Origin: CAZTHM01 sp041946825
Lineage (GTDB): Bacteria > Acidobacteriota > Terriglobia > UBA7540
Assembly (NCBI GenBank): GCA_041946825.1
Contig: JBHGBD010000003.1
Location: forward strand, 62,001 to 126,000
DNA: 64,000 nucleotides
Reading direction: 5' to 3'
In this document: in pieces, positions 42,943-51,992 of the stretch
Layout: every line of letters starts with the position of its first letter
Position numbering within the stretch: the stretch's first letter is position 1
Made by a program: the position numbers and the translations under genes
Notes under the pieces: model-generated
Databases searched by the model: none
Seen by the model: only the letters and a program-made list of their open reading frames with translations
What the model was told of the DNA's origin: nothing

Positions 42943-44649
42943 TCACGGCGTGGGGGGTGTCGCCTGCCGAGCGCGGCGGAACGCCTGGAGGATAGCCTCA
43001 ACCGAAACAATTCCCTGCAGGTTCCGCGAATCGGCACGATGGACAACTGGAATAAGGGGCCAGTCGCCGATCTGCCGCAGCGCCACTTGCAGCGGCTGGT
43101 CCGGATACACCCAGGGCAGGCGTTGGCCGGGGAGGATGCTGGACAGCGCGGATTCGCCTTTTCCCTCCTCAACCCGCCTCGCCAGTTCGGTGCGAGCGGT
43201 AGTCGTCCAAGTGCCATCGCCGACGCGCACCAGTAGAACCTCCAGATGAGCGGTCTCGAAGGCTCGGAGAGCCTCCGTTACCGTATGACCGGAGTCGAGG
43301 AGCGGCCCGCGGTAGGGAAGCATCGCGTCCTCAACCCGCAGGGTGGCCTCCTCGCGCTCTTCTTCCATGGAAGGGAGGTCCAGGCCGTCCTGGCGAGAGA
43401 GCAGGTCGAATAACGGCACGCGTTGATAGCGGCGCGAAATCAAGTAGGCGATCGTGTTGGAAATCATCACCGGCAGGATGATGGAATAATTCCCGCTCAC
43501 CTCCAGAACCATAAACACCGAGGTGAAGGGCGCGCGGAGAAAACCGGCAAACAGGGTTCCCATGCCGACCAGCGCGAAGGCTCCCGCCGAACTGGCGACC
43601 CACGGGAAAAGACGGTGTTCTGCACCGCCGACAGCGGCACCCAGCATGGCGCCCACAAAGAGGGTTGGGGCAAACATGCCTCCCGGCGTGCCGCTCAGAA
43701 AAGAGAGACTGGTGGTGAGAATCTTGGCGAAGGCGAGGATCGCCAGCACCTGCCAGACGTATTGGTCGTGCATGGCCTGATCAATGAATCCGTACCCGGC
43801 TCCCATCACCTGCGGCAGCCAGATTCCGGTGACCCCTATCAGCAGGCCCGCCAGCGGGGGAAGAAAATACCGCCACCGGCGGGGGAGGCGGATCAGCCGC
43901 GGCCGCGCCCAGGAAATCAGTTTCACAAAGAGCAGCGACGCCAGCCCGCCTGCCACCCCCAGGGCCGAATAGGCCAGCAGTTCGGCAGGATGGGCGAGAT
44001 GGTAGAGAGGGACCCGAAACAGCGGCGCTTCGCCCAGGAAGGCGCGCTCGACGACCACGCTGGAGACCGCCGAGAGCACGATGGCGCCCAGAACTCCGGC
44101 GCTCCACCGGCCGATCACTTCTTCAATGACGAAGAGCACCGCCGAGATGGGGGCATTGAAAGCTGCGGCCAATCCCGCCGCCGCTCCCACGGGAGCAATC
44201 AGCCGCAGTTTTTCACGCGCCAGCCGCAAGCGCCTTCCCAATTCTGAGGCGATGCCTGCTCCCATCTGCAAAGACGGGTCTTCCGGCCCCAGCGATTGTC
44301 CGCTCCCAATCGCCAGGGAACAGGTAAGGAATTTCCCGATGACCGTGCCGAATGGGATGTAGCCGTCGTAAACGTACATGGCGGACTTAGTTTGATTGAC
44401 GCCGCTGCCGCGCACCCGCGGGAAGACCTTCACGGCCAGGAAAGCCACCACAAACCCCACGGCCACGGGAACGAGGACAATCCGCGGGCCCTTGGGGGTG
44501 AGCGCGGAGCCGAGAAGCTCCAGCCTCATCCAGTCGATGGCGACTCGGAACAGGACGACGGCCAGGCCCGAGTAGAGGCCAATCAGAACCGCAAGCAGGA
44601 GAAAAAACTGCTCTTCCCCCAGCCAGCGGGAAAATGAAGGGAGGGCCAT
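42943..44649 (-). CDS. ClC-type chloride channel/transporter with CBS domains
   Basis: 568 aa from ATG 44649; the frame is open to 44775, overlapping the TPR gene, so a longer N-terminus is possible. The ClC core has GSGVNQTKSAM, GSGQSLGPEDPSLQMGAG (the selectivity/gating Glu is in GPEDP, usually GREGP), AAAFNAPISAVLFVIEEV and GMFAPTLFVGAMLGA. Two CBS-like modules occupy about residues 425-555 (MLPYRGPLLDSGHTVTEAL and ILPGQRLPWVYPDQPL). Residues around the gating Glu differ from the consensus. Confidence 0.92.
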   Translation of the reverse strand: MALPSFSRWLGEEQFFLLLAVLIGLYSGLAVVLFRVAIDWMRLELLGSALTPKGPRIVLVPVAVGFVVAFLAVKVFPRVRGSGVNQTKSAMYVYDGYIPFGTVIGKFLTCSLAIGSGQSLGPEDPSLQMGAGIASELGRRLRLAREKLRLIAPVGAAAGLAAAFNAPISAVLFVIEEVIGRWSAGVLGAIVLSAVSSVVVERAFLGEAPLFRVPLYHLAHPAELLAYSALGVAGGLASLLFVKLISWARPRLIRLPRRWRYFLPPLAGLLIGVTGIWLPQVMGAGYGFIDQAMHDQYVWQVLAILAFAKILTTSLSFLSGTPGGMFAPTLFVGAMLGAAVGGAEHRLFPWVASSAGAFALVGMGTLFAGFLRAPFTSVFMVLEVSGNYSIILPVMISNTIAYLISRRYQRVPLFDLLSRQDGLDLPSMEEEREEATLRVEDAMLPYRGPLLDSGHTVTEALRAFETAHLEVLLVRVGDGTWTTTARTELARRVEEGKGESALSSILPGQRLPWVYPDQPLQVALRQIGDWPLIPVVHRADSRNLQGIVSVEAILQAFRRARQATPPTP

Positions 44650-44719
44650 TTGCGCACGAAGAGCCGCCAGGCGCGAGAGTGCCTTGCGGGAAGGGGCGGA
44701 ACCAGCGTGGGACGGAGCG

Positions 44720-46033
44720 TTAGTCGTGGTTCCCTCCTTCCCGCTGGCGAGCCAGGAGCACGAGCGCACGGTCAATGTCTTTTCCTGCCCCGCAGGTTTC
44801 GGATGCCAGCCGTTCGATCTCCAGGGCGAGTTCGGCGACGTTCGCCTGAGTGTCGGGGTTGCGAGTTAGCTCGCGCGAGTTGACACTGGGGACAAACTCC
44901 ATGGCGCGGGCATATTCGCGCTGCAATCTTGTCTCGGGTTCCTGGGTTTCGAGATTCTCACCGCGCTGCGCTGCGCACTCCTTCAACCTATCGAGCGCCT
45001 GCTGAAAAACGCGGATCGTGCGCGCGGCCCTTTCCCGCGCCGGGAGCTTATTCTGGAAGGGGTCCAGGGAGAGAATCAGCCGGCTGACTTGCAGCCGCTC
45101 GGTGTTCTTTTCGTCCAGAGGGCCAAGACGGGCGGCCCGTTCCAGGTAGAGGCGTGCCGCCGGATAGCGCCCCGCGCGGAAGGCCGCTTCCCCCGCCCCG
45201 CTCAGTCCCGCCGGGGAACGGCCATCGATGCGCAGCGCCTCTTCAAACTGCTGGAGGGCCCTCGAAGGGTCTTGGGCGCGGAGCATCAGCGCGCCAACCC
45301 GTTCATGCAAATCCGGATCGTTGGGAAGATCCGCCGCCATTTCGATGAGCGCGGCTTGCGCCTCGGCCAACAGCCGATGGCTCAGCAGAAACTCGCAGAA
45401 TTCAAATCGGGCCTGCCTCCGTTGCAACGTGGGGTCCCGATCCCACACGGCAAAAATGGAGTTGTGATAGTAACGGGCGGCTTCCTGCACGCTGCCGCGG
45501 GCCGCCGCCAGACGGGCGAGTTCGAGATTAACGACTCCGTCGCCGGGCTGGCGCTCCCATAGCGTCACCAGGTGGGCGCGCGCTTCGTCGGGGCGGTGCG
45601 CGGCGATCAGGGCCTGGGCCAGACGCAAGCGGTACAAGGGATTGTCATGGGCGTAGGACATCGCGCTCCGCAAGTCGTCGATGGCGCTGCCTGAATCGCC
45701 TCGGGCGAGAGATTCCTCACCGCGATGGAACCAGTTCTCCGCCAATGCTTCTTCCCTGCGGTGGAAAAACTGCGCGACAAACCCCGTAACCACGAACAGA
45801 ACGATCAGGCCCGCAAAACTCACAACGAGGACACCCTCCCGGCTGGGAAGTGGCAAACCCACGGGGGCTTTGCACACCGGACATGCGTCCACTCCGGGAG
45901 GAATTTCCCCGCCGCACCTCGGACACTTGGACACGGCGGCCGGAACTCCTGTCCTGTTGACTTCCTCGCCGGGCTCCGAATCCTGGTTGGATATCCCCGT
46001 CAATTCGATTTGCTCCCTTCTCCAAATTAGCAT
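44720..46033 (-). CDS. Zinc-ribbon, membrane-anchored TPR protein
   Basis: 437 aa. A double CxxC zinc ribbon, CPRCGGEIPPGVDACPVC, lies near residue 37, followed by one membrane helix (about 68-90). A long series of TPR-like helical repeats follows (WFHRGEESLARGDSGSAIDD, ALQQFEEALRIDGRSPAG, AFRAGRYPAARLYLERAA). Likely a scaffold outside the membrane. The far C-terminus contains an uneven helical part ending LLARQREGGNHD. It is adjacent to the ClC gene. Confidence 0.75.
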   Translation of the reverse strand: MLIWRREQIELTGISNQDSEPGEEVNRTGVPAAVSKCPRCGGEIPPGVDACPVCKAPVGLPLPSREGVLVVSFAGLIVLFVVTGFVAQFFHRREEALAENWFHRGEESLARGDSGSAIDDLRSAMSYAHDNPLYRLRLAQALIAAHRPDEARAHLVTLWERQPGDGVVNLELARLAAARGSVQEAARYYHNSIFAVWDRDPTLQRRQARFEFCEFLLSHRLLAEAQAALIEMAADLPNDPDLHERVGALMLRAQDPSRALQQFEEALRIDGRSPAGLSGAGEAAFRAGRYPAARLYLERAARLGPLDEKNTERLQVSRLILSLDPFQNKLPARERAARTIRVFQQALDRLKECAAQRGENLETQEPETRLQREYARAMEFVPSVNSRELTRNPDTQANVAELALEIERLASETCGAGKDIDRALVLLARQREGGNHD

Positions 46034-46257
46034 ACTTCATGACGATGCCAGCGGGTCAGGATGGGTTCGGTGCAAAGATCATCGCGCCCAAGCCGAAGTT
46101 TTCGCGACGCCGCCGGCCCCGCGCATGGCGAACGACGCGAGCGGGCCTTCCGGGATCCGCGGTAACAATGGTCAGAGGGACCGCAAGAAGGCGAATTCAC
46201 AACCCTCGGGGCGGGTGGCTTGAATTTGTCCGGGAGTTCCTTTAGCTTGGTAGGCTG

Positions 46258-46803
46258 ATGCGGGGCGTGATTCTAACTACGATGCTGACGTGCGCGGCGC
46301 TGCTCGGGGCAGAGGCGACGACCCGCGCGCCGAAGTTTACCGCCGCCAACCAGCTTGTGCGCCCCGAGGGCTATCGCGAGTGGGTGTTCCTCAGTTCCGG
46401 TTTCGGCATGACCTATACCGACCCGGCCTCCCATGAGGCCCCGCGTTTTACCAACGTGTACATCAACCCCGAAGCTTATCGCGAGTTTATCTCGACCGGG
46501 AAGTTCCCTGACGGCACGGTGATGGTTCTGGAGATTCGGCGCTCGGAAAGCAAAGGATCCATCAATCAGGGCGGGCACTATCAGAACACCCTCGTGGGGA
46601 TCGAAGCTTCGGTGAAGGATTCGAAACGCTTCGCGGAAAAGTGGGCCTACTTCAGCTTCATCGGCGACAAGGACGAAGCGCTGCCCCAAGCCGAAGCCTT
46701 TCCCAAGGAAGCCTGCTGGACCTGCCACAACCAGCATGGCGCGTCCGACAACGTCTTCACTCAGTTCTATCCTGCCCTGCGCGAGGCGCGCGGAGCGAAG
46801 TAG
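46258..46803 (+). CDS. Cytochrome P460-family c-type cytochrome
   Basis: 181 aa with a signal peptide (ALLGAEA). The middle has EGYREWVFLSSGFGMTY and YREFISTGKFPDGTVMVLEIR, matching P460 folds. The single haem-binding CxxCH is CWTCHNQHGASDNVF near the C-terminus, the usual place. P460 proteins are periplasmic and some oxidise hydroxylamine; activity of this one is unknown. No ribosome site is obvious. Confidence 0.88.
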   Translation: MRGVILTTMLTCAALLGAEATTRAPKFTAANQLVRPEGYREWVFLSSGFGMTYTDPASHEAPRFTNVYINPEAYREFISTGKFPDGTVMVLEIRRSESKGSINQGGHYQNTLVGIEASVKDSKRFAEKWAYFSFIGDKDEALPQAEAFPKEACWTCHNQHGASDNVFTQFYPALREARGAK

Positions 46804-46910
46804 CGCGGCGAGACGTCATCGAAAACCAGAAGGGAATTCTGCGCCTCTTCTGTGCTCAGACCTTTCGCACGACGCAGACGCAACGCCATTCTGTCCTCCG
46901 TGTCATCTCT

Positions 46911-47843
46911 TTAGTGTGCGCCCTTGGGATGGGCCTTCATGAATTCCCATCCGGCGCGCATGGCGTCGAGGGCGTTCGTATTCCTCCCTGCGATGGCCGT
47001 GTACCAGCGCGGCTGGTGGTGTCCTGGCCACACGTGACCCACGCCCTCCAGAGTGATCAACTGGACTTCCGTCCCCGCGCGGCAGCTCGTCCACTCCGTT
47101 CTGTGAACGATACCTTCGGTCCAGTGCCGCACTTTTTCGCAGCCGTCATGCCGCCGCCACAGTTCGGTTGCTTCTGCGACCGGTAGTACCTTACCGCCTC
47201 GCCGAATGACTTCGCCGCCTTCGAAGGGGACGAACTTGTCCGCCAGTCCATGAATCGCCAGCACACTTGCCGGAGTGGAGCTCTCCCGTGGGGCGAAGGC
47301 CCTCGCGTCCGCGCCCACCGGGATGCTGCCCGCGACGGGTACGCCAGCGGCAAACACCTCGGACAATTCAGCCAGCAGGCGGTACGTGAAAATCCCGCCA
47401 TTGGATATGCCGGTTACAAACACCCGGTCGCGCGCGATGGGGTATTCCACCTCGAGTCGTAACACCAGGTCGCGGATGAACCGGACGTCGTCCACATCTT
47501 TGACCCCGTTCAGCCGCTTGGCCCGCCGCCCGTCATTCCAGTGATGACTGACTCCCGCGGGATATACGACGATGAAGCGCTCGCTATCCGCGAGCGCGGA
47601 GTACCCGGTGCTCCGTTCCATGATCTCGGGTGAGCTGCCTCCGCCATGGAGCGCAACGACGAGTGGAACCTGCCCGCCCGTTTCCAGTCCTGGCGGGACG
47701 TGCAGCAGGTACCGTCGCTCGCGATTGCCGGAGCGAATGGACCGCTCTGTGGTCTGCGCAAAAGCGCGCGCCCAGACCGCAAGCACAAGCAAGCCGAGTA
47801 GGGGCGCGCTCGAATGCCGATAAACCGATTGGACCATGCTCAT
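46911..47843 (-). CDS. Exported PHB depolymerase/feruloyl esterase-like hydrolase
   Basis: 310 aa (Met1 or Met3 start). Signal peptide ends near RAFAQ. Alpha/beta hydrolase with oxyanion region VALHGGGSSPEIME, nucleophile Ser in VFVTGISNGGIFTYRL, Asp in AIHGLADKFVPF and His in LEGVGHVWPGHH. This is the LpqC/esterase-depolymerase group acting on plant esters or polyhydroxyalkanoates. Its ATG directly follows the TAA of the upstream gene (TAAATG), so the two are translationally coupled. Confidence 0.87.
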   Translation of the reverse strand: MSMVQSVYRHSSAPLLGLLVLAVWARAFAQTTERSIRSGNRERRYLLHVPPGLETGGQVPLVVALHGGGSSPEIMERSTGYSALADSERFIVVYPAGVSHHWNDGRRAKRLNGVKDVDDVRFIRDLVLRLEVEYPIARDRVFVTGISNGGIFTYRLLAELSEVFAAGVPVAGSIPVGADARAFAPRESSTPASVLAIHGLADKFVPFEGGEVIRRGGKVLPVAEATELWRRHDGCEKVRHWTEGIVHRTEWTSCRAGTEVQLITLEGVGHVWPGHHQPRWYTAIAGRNTNALDAMRAGWEFMKAHPKGAH

Positions 47844-49031
47844 TTACTTGCTCACGACGGAAAGTTCAACCACCATGCTGTTCATCGTATCGGGATTGGT
47901 GAGGCTGGTGGCGGTGACGGTGAGGGTGATGCGGGTGCCGGCGCGGGGGTCGGCCGGGGCCGTGAGAGGGACGGCGCATTGGGCCGACGCGTTCTCGTCG
48001 ATGGTGAGTTGCGCGGGCTGCGTTGGCAGGATGGCGCCAGTACTTGAGACCACCAGAATCCGGAATGTGTCGCTCGGGCCGTAGTTGTTCACCATGAATG
48101 TCAGCGGGGTCGTCGAGCCCGCCGCGACTTCGTCTGGGATGTCAGGAGCCTGAATCTGGACCGTCGTGGCGTGGAACTGCGTCAGGTACCGGCGCTCAAA
48201 GGGCAGCCCGTCTTCATCATGGCCGCTGATGGCAACGCGGAAAGGTTGTGGGGGCAGCGCTACGGTTCCCATATATTCGCGATCGTCGTCGCTTGAGGAA
48301 CCGCTTTCCAGGTGAATCGGCTGGATCGTTTCGCCTGCCGGGGAAACCAGACGGAAATCTGCTGACTGCAACTTGCCGCTCATCGTCACACGCAGGAGTT
48401 GTGGGCGCCCGAGAAGCGGCTGGCCGGGAATTCGGAAGTATCCCTCATGGCCGGGGCGGCCACCGAGATACATGAAGCCCGCGGTCAGCAGATAGAGTTC
48501 GCTCTTGACCTCGACGCGCAGCCAGAATCGTCCCGTGCCGGAGAGCTCGATGCGCCACGCACCCTTTTCCGGCGAATCGACGGTGACGATGCGCCCGCAG
48601 GTCCATTCCGAAATCTCCACGCCGCTCCCCGCAACGATGGCCGAGCCGGAAGGCCGCTGGAGGCTCATCTTCGTTCCCGGCGCGTCGAAGGAAAGTGAGA
48701 ACGTCACGCGCTGGACCGTCGAATCGATGGGCACGGTGTACGTACGCGTCTGTCCGCCCAGGTGCGCGGTGGCGTAGAGCAACGCGTCGGAGCTGCTTGA
48801 GGCGGTCGCGCGCATCAAGTGCCCGGCCGCGGCCATTTCCGAGGGCTGAAGGAACATCGGCATTCCGCCCGTTGCCTCCGCCGTGCGGATGTAGGTGGGA
48901 TCGACGCGCCCGCAAGTCCCCGGCGTGAACGGCCGCGACTGCTGTTGTCCGTCCTGGGGGGCGGGATAACAGGGCACGGCTTGACCCACAGCCAGGCTGA
49001 CAAGGACGAGTATCAGGCGACCGCGATTCAT
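47844..49031 (-). CDS. Secreted Ig-like protein, VWA7/hemicentin-like C-terminal part
   Basis: 395 aa with signal peptide ending near CYPAPQ. After RVDPTYIRTAEATGGMPMFLQPSEM the protein is built of beta-sandwich-like modules: a first module with VPIDSTVQRVTFSLSF and a last one with PDIPDEVAAGSTTPLTFMVNNYGPSDTF. The latter resembles the post-VWA region of VWA7-type extracellular proteins. The VWA domain itself is missing. Enzymatic function is not suggested; it may bind matrix or the coupled esterase. Confidence 0.6.
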   Translation of the reverse strand: MNRGRLILVLVSLAVGQAVPCYPAPQDGQQQSRPFTPGTCGRVDPTYIRTAEATGGMPMFLQPSEMAAAGHLMRATASSSSDALLYATAHLGGQTRTYTVPIDSTVQRVTFSLSFDAPGTKMSLQRPSGSAIVAGSGVEISEWTCGRIVTVDSPEKGAWRIELSGTGRFWLRVEVKSELYLLTAGFMYLGGRPGHEGYFRIPGQPLLGRPQLLRVTMSGKLQSADFRLVSPAGETIQPIHLESGSSSDDDREYMGTVALPPQPFRVAISGHDEDGLPFERRYLTQFHATTVQIQAPDIPDEVAAGSTTPLTFMVNNYGPSDTFRILVVSSTGAILPTQPAQLTIDENASAQCAVPLTAPADPRAGTRITLTVTATSLTNPDTMNSMVVELSVVSK

Positions 49032-49057
49032 TTCATCTTTGCTGACTAAAGTCAGGT

Positions 49058-49085
49058 GCTACACTGCCCAGCCCTTGGCGCGCTC
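49058..49085 (-). repeat. Duplicated glpK 3' tail (left boundary of TA cassette)
   Basis: Matches 49762-49789 at 25 of 28 positions. Read on the minus strand it encodes ERAKGWAV-stop, the same frame as the glpK end ERAKGWAR-stop. Confidence 0.7.
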
Positions 49086-49089
49086 AGAC

Positions 49090-49440
49090 TTATGTGCTTG
49101 TGGGTTCGCCCGATTCTTTGAGGATCACGGAAGCCTGTTTCCTCAGTTCGGGAAGATAGTGCTCGATGATCTCCCAGACACGCACGAGATTAATGCCCAG
49201 ATAGTCGTGCACGAGGACGTTGCGGAAACCGGCGAGCCTCTCCCAAGCGATTTCGGGATGGGCCGTTTTGAGGGCAGGCGAAAGATGCTGAGTTGATTCC
49301 GCCAGCGTCTGGAGATTACGCAGGACTGCATCCTGGGTCTTCGTGTCACGAGTGAAGGCTTCTTTCCCCTCGCGGGTGTATTCTTCCACCCTTCCGATGC
49401 ACTCGATGATGTGAATGAGGTACAGCCGGTCATCCTTCAT
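49090..49440 (-). CDS. hepT: HepT-like HEPN toxin
   Basis: 116 aa, all-helical. The HEPN RNase motif Rx4-6H is visible as GFRNVLVHDYLGINL. It overlaps the preceding MntA-like gene by four bases (49437-49440). HepT/MntA pairs form type VII toxin-antitoxins in which the nucleotidyltransferase AMPylates the HEPN toxin. Flanked by the duplicated glpK tail, so probably acquired. Confidence 0.9.
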   Translation of the reverse strand: MKDDRLYLIHIIECIGRVEEYTREGKEAFTRDTKTQDAVLRNLQTLAESTQHLSPALKTAHPEIAWERLAGFRNVLVHDYLGINLVRVWEIIEHYLPELRKQASVILKESGEPTST

Positions 49441-49727
49441 AAGGGGACGGCTTCTTTAAGCACCTTGTCGCGAATGTACCAGTGAAGGCCTTCGGGCTCG
49501 ACCACGTCCACGGGACGGTCAAGGAGTTTCTCCAAATCCTGCCAGAGTCCCACCAAATCCAGGAGACTTCTGCCTTCTTCCAATTCCACCAGGAAATCCA
49601 CATCGCTGGATGGGCCCGCTTCACCACGCGCCGCCGAGCCGAAAATGCGGACATTGCGCGCGCCATAGCGGGCGGCGACTTGGAGCACCTCCTCGCGTTT
49701 GACTTTGAGAAGCTCAGCCACACTCAT
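49437..49727 (-). CDS. mntA: MntA-like nucleotidyltransferase antitoxin
   Basis: 96 aa. The minimal nucleotidyltransferase signature GSx10DxD is complete: FGSAARGEAGPSSDVDFLV, with a later Asp in DRPVDVVEPEG. First gene of the two-gene toxin-antitoxin operon; its GTG/ATG overlaps nothing upstream. It is 36 bases from the glpK stop. Confidence 0.9.
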   Translation of the reverse strand: MSVAELLKVKREEVLQVAARYGARNVRIFGSAARGEAGPSSDVDFLVELEEGRSLLDLVGLWQDLEKLLDRPVDVVEPEGLHWYIRDKVLKEAVPL

Positions 49728-49761
49728 GATGTAAGCCTATCATATCGAGGCAGCCAGCGCC

Positions 49762-49789
49762 GCTACCTTGCCCAGCCCTTAGCGCGCTC
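49762..49789 (-). repeat. glpK 3' tail (right boundary of TA cassette)
   Basis: Last codons of glpK, repeated 704 bases away at 49058-49085. Together they bracket the toxin-antitoxin pair. Confidence 0.7.
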
Positions 49790-51247
49790 GACGGCGCGCT
49801 GGAAGCCCGCGTAAAGCTCTTCGCGGCGCGTGGCGGGCATGATGGGCTCGAAGCGCTTGGCAATTTTGAGTTGGGTTGAAAGTTCTTGTTCGTTTTTCCA
49901 AAATCCTGTCGCCAGGCCCGCCAGATAAGCCGCGCCGAGCGCCGTGGATTCCGTCGTCGCCGGGCGCTCGACGGGAAGGCCCAGAATATCGGCCTGGAAC
50001 TGGCAGAGGAAATCGTTGCGCGCCGCGCCACCGTCCACGCGCAGAACCTCCGGGCGAATTCCGGAATCGCGCGCCATCGCGTCCACGACGGCGCGTGTCT
50101 GGTAGGCGATGGATTCGAGCGTCGCGCGGACGAGGTGATGGCGGTTCGTCCCTCGGGTGATGCCGACGATGGTGCCGCGAGCGTAGGCGTCCCAGTGCGG
50201 CGCGCCAAGACCGACGAATGCGGGGACAAAGTAAACGCCGTGGGCGTCCGGGACGGCGCGCGCCAGGGCTTCGGTTTCCGCCGCGTCGCGGATGATTTGC
50301 AGCTCATCGCGCAGCCACTGAATGGCCGCGCCGGCAATGAACACGCTGCCTTCCAGCGCGTAGGTCGTTCGCTCGTTGCGCCGCCAGCCCACCGTGGCGA
50401 CCAGGCCCGAATCCGAGTGCGGGATTTCGGCGCCGGTGTTCATCAAGAGGAAGCAGCCGGTGCCGTAAGTGTTCTTCACGGCTCCGCGCGTGAAGCACTG
50501 GTGGCCGAAGAGCGAACCCTGCTGGTCGCCGATGGCGCTGGCAATGGGAAGCGACACGCCGAACAATTCCGTTTGGCCCAGGATTTCGCTGGAGGATTGC
50601 ACTTCCGGGAGGAGAACACGGGGAATGCGGAAGTACTTGAGAATTTCCTCGTCCCAGGCGAGGGACCGGAGATTGAAGAGCAGGGTCCGCGAGGCGTTCG
50701 AGACGTCGATCGCGTGAACGCGGCCCCCGGTCAGATTCCACACCAGCCACGTGTCGATCGTCCCGCAGGCGAGTTCGCCGCGCTCCGCGCGCTCGCGCGC
50801 ACCGGGAACATTTTCGAACAGCCACGCGATCTTGGTGCCGGAGAAATAGGCGTCCGTCACCAGGCCCGTCTTTTCGCGGAGCACGCTATCAAACCCTTCG
50901 GCCTTGATGCGATCGCACATCGCCGCGGTGCGGCGGCACTGCCAGACGATGGCGTGGTGGATGGGCTTGCCCGTCGCGCGGTCCCAGATCACCACCGTCT
51001 CGCGCTGGTTGGTAATGCCGATGGCGGCAATGTCCTCGGCGCGGGCTTTCTCGGATGTCAGAACCTTTTCCGCCACGGCGCGCTGCGACCGCCAGATTTC
51101 CTCCGCGTCGTGCTCGACCCATCCGGGCTGCGGGTAGTATTGCTTGAACTCCTGACTCGCCGAGGCGCAGGGTCGGCCTTCGCGGTCGAAGAGAATGGCG
51201 CGTGAACTCGTCGTGCCCTGGTCCAGGGCCAGAACGTATTTGGGCAT
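49763..51247 (-). CDS. glpK: Glycerol kinase
   Basis: 494 aa from ATG 51247. FGGY-kinase motifs: YVLALDQGTTSSRAILFD, WVEHDAEEIW, IGITNQRETVVIWDRATGKP, GTIDTWLVWNLTGG, GDQQGSLFGHQCF and LRVDGGAARNDFLCQFQADI. It phosphorylates glycerol to sn-glycerol-3-phosphate in the cytosol. No glpF or glpD is beside it. Downstream insertion of the toxin-antitoxin pair left its C-terminus intact. Confidence 0.97.
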   Translation of the reverse strand: MPKYVLALDQGTTSSRAILFDREGRPCASASQEFKQYYPQPGWVEHDAEEIWRSQRAVAEKVLTSEKARAEDIAAIGITNQRETVVIWDRATGKPIHHAIVWQCRRTAAMCDRIKAEGFDSVLREKTGLVTDAYFSGTKIAWLFENVPGARERAERGELACGTIDTWLVWNLTGGRVHAIDVSNASRTLLFNLRSLAWDEEILKYFRIPRVLLPEVQSSSEILGQTELFGVSLPIASAIGDQQGSLFGHQCFTRGAVKNTYGTGCFLLMNTGAEIPHSDSGLVATVGWRRNERTTYALEGSVFIAGAAIQWLRDELQIIRDAAETEALARAVPDAHGVYFVPAFVGLGAPHWDAYARGTIVGITRGTNRHHLVRATLESIAYQTRAVVDAMARDSGIRPEVLRVDGGAARNDFLCQFQADILGLPVERPATTESTALGAAYLAGLATGFWKNEQELSTQLKIAKRFEPIMPATRREELYAGFQRAVERAKGWAR

Positions 51248-51358
51248 CTTGGTTTGCTCCCCGGCTCTAGCGGATTGCGAGGATAACATCAAACCTGATG
51301 GGGTGAAAACGCGACAAGCGAATCGGGGGTCGGGAGTCCGCGGTTGCGGGCTGATTGG

Positions 51359-51658
51359 TTACCAACTGCGCTTTTTGGAGGGACGATTCTTTTCGCGGTA
51401 CTCGTCCAGTTCCTGGTCGGAGATGGTGAAGTGGCGCTGGAGGGGATTCCCAGGGGTTTCCGCGGCGAGTTCTTTTTGGAGCTTCTGATAGCAGAGGCCG
51501 GCGGCATCCTGGAAAGGGATGTGGCACTCCGTAAAGGCCTGGTTCGAGATGGTCAGGATGAACTCGCGAGGTTCAGTTTTGGGATCGACGACGCGGTAGG
51601 TGTAGTCCCGGCCGCGCGGCTTCAACTGAAACCCGACGTATTGAATGACGATATGCAT
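51359..51658 (-). CDS. Hypothetical 99-aa protein
   Basis: Starts at ATG 51658 (MHIVIQYVGFQLKPRGRDYTYRVVD); longer starts upstream run through a hairpin and are less likely. ISNQAFTECHIPFQDAAGLCYQKLQKEL is the most ordered part and TISDQELDEYREKNRPSKKRSW ends it. Small alpha/beta protein of unknown role, downstream of the cold-shock gene in the same direction, so perhaps cotranscribed with it. Confidence 0.6.
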   Translation of the reverse strand: MHIVIQYVGFQLKPRGRDYTYRVVDPKTEPREFILTISNQAFTECHIPFQDAAGLCYQKLQKELAAETPGNPLQRHFTISDQELDEYREKNRPSKKRSW

Positions 51659-51688
51659 GACTCGCTGAAAGGTCTTTCCAGGCGGCGA

Positions 51689-51710
51689 GGCTCCCGCCAC
51701 AGCGGGAGCC
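51689..51710. repeat. Nine-base-pair hairpin after the cold-shock gene
   Basis: GGCTCCCGC-CACA-GCGGGAGCC, perfect stem, no T-run. A REP-like palindrome; may weaken read-through from csp. Confidence 0.55.
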
Positions 51711-51722
51711 GCCTGTCTGCCA

Positions 51723-51929
51723 TTACAGTTTCACGACGTTCTCAGCCTGCCAGCCCTTGGGACCCTTGGTCACGGTGAATTCCACCGACTCGCCTTCGGC
51801 GAGCGACTTGAATCCTTCCGCCTGGATGGCCGAGTGGTGCACAAAAACGTCTTCGCCGGAAGTGCGTTGGATGAACCCGTAGCCCTTCGCGTCGTTGAAC
51901 CACTTCACTTTGCCTTGTTCCTTTTCCAT
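51723..51929 (-). CDS. CspA-family cold-shock protein
   Basis: 68 aa. RNP1 is KGYGFIQR and RNP2 DVFVHHSAI, with GKVKWFNDAKGYGFI at the start and GPKGWQAENVVKL at the end, the standard CspA length. It binds single-stranded nucleic acids, melts RNA hairpins and can antiterminate transcription. A strong intrinsic terminator-like hairpin lies in its own leader at 51993-52026. Confidence 0.97.
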   Translation of the reverse strand: MEKEQGKVKWFNDAKGYGFIQRTSGEDVFVHHSAIQAEGFKSLAEGESVEFTVTKGPKGWQAENVVKL

Positions 51930-51992
51930 GTTCTACTTCTTAACCTCGATGTTTGAATTTTCTTGTTCCGCCTTCGCAACCACTCGCCAAAA

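Noticed and set aside
49058..49789. Insertion sequence or integrase around the toxin-antitoxin pair
   Set aside because: No transposase, integrase or terminal inverted repeats; only the 28-base direct repeat is present.
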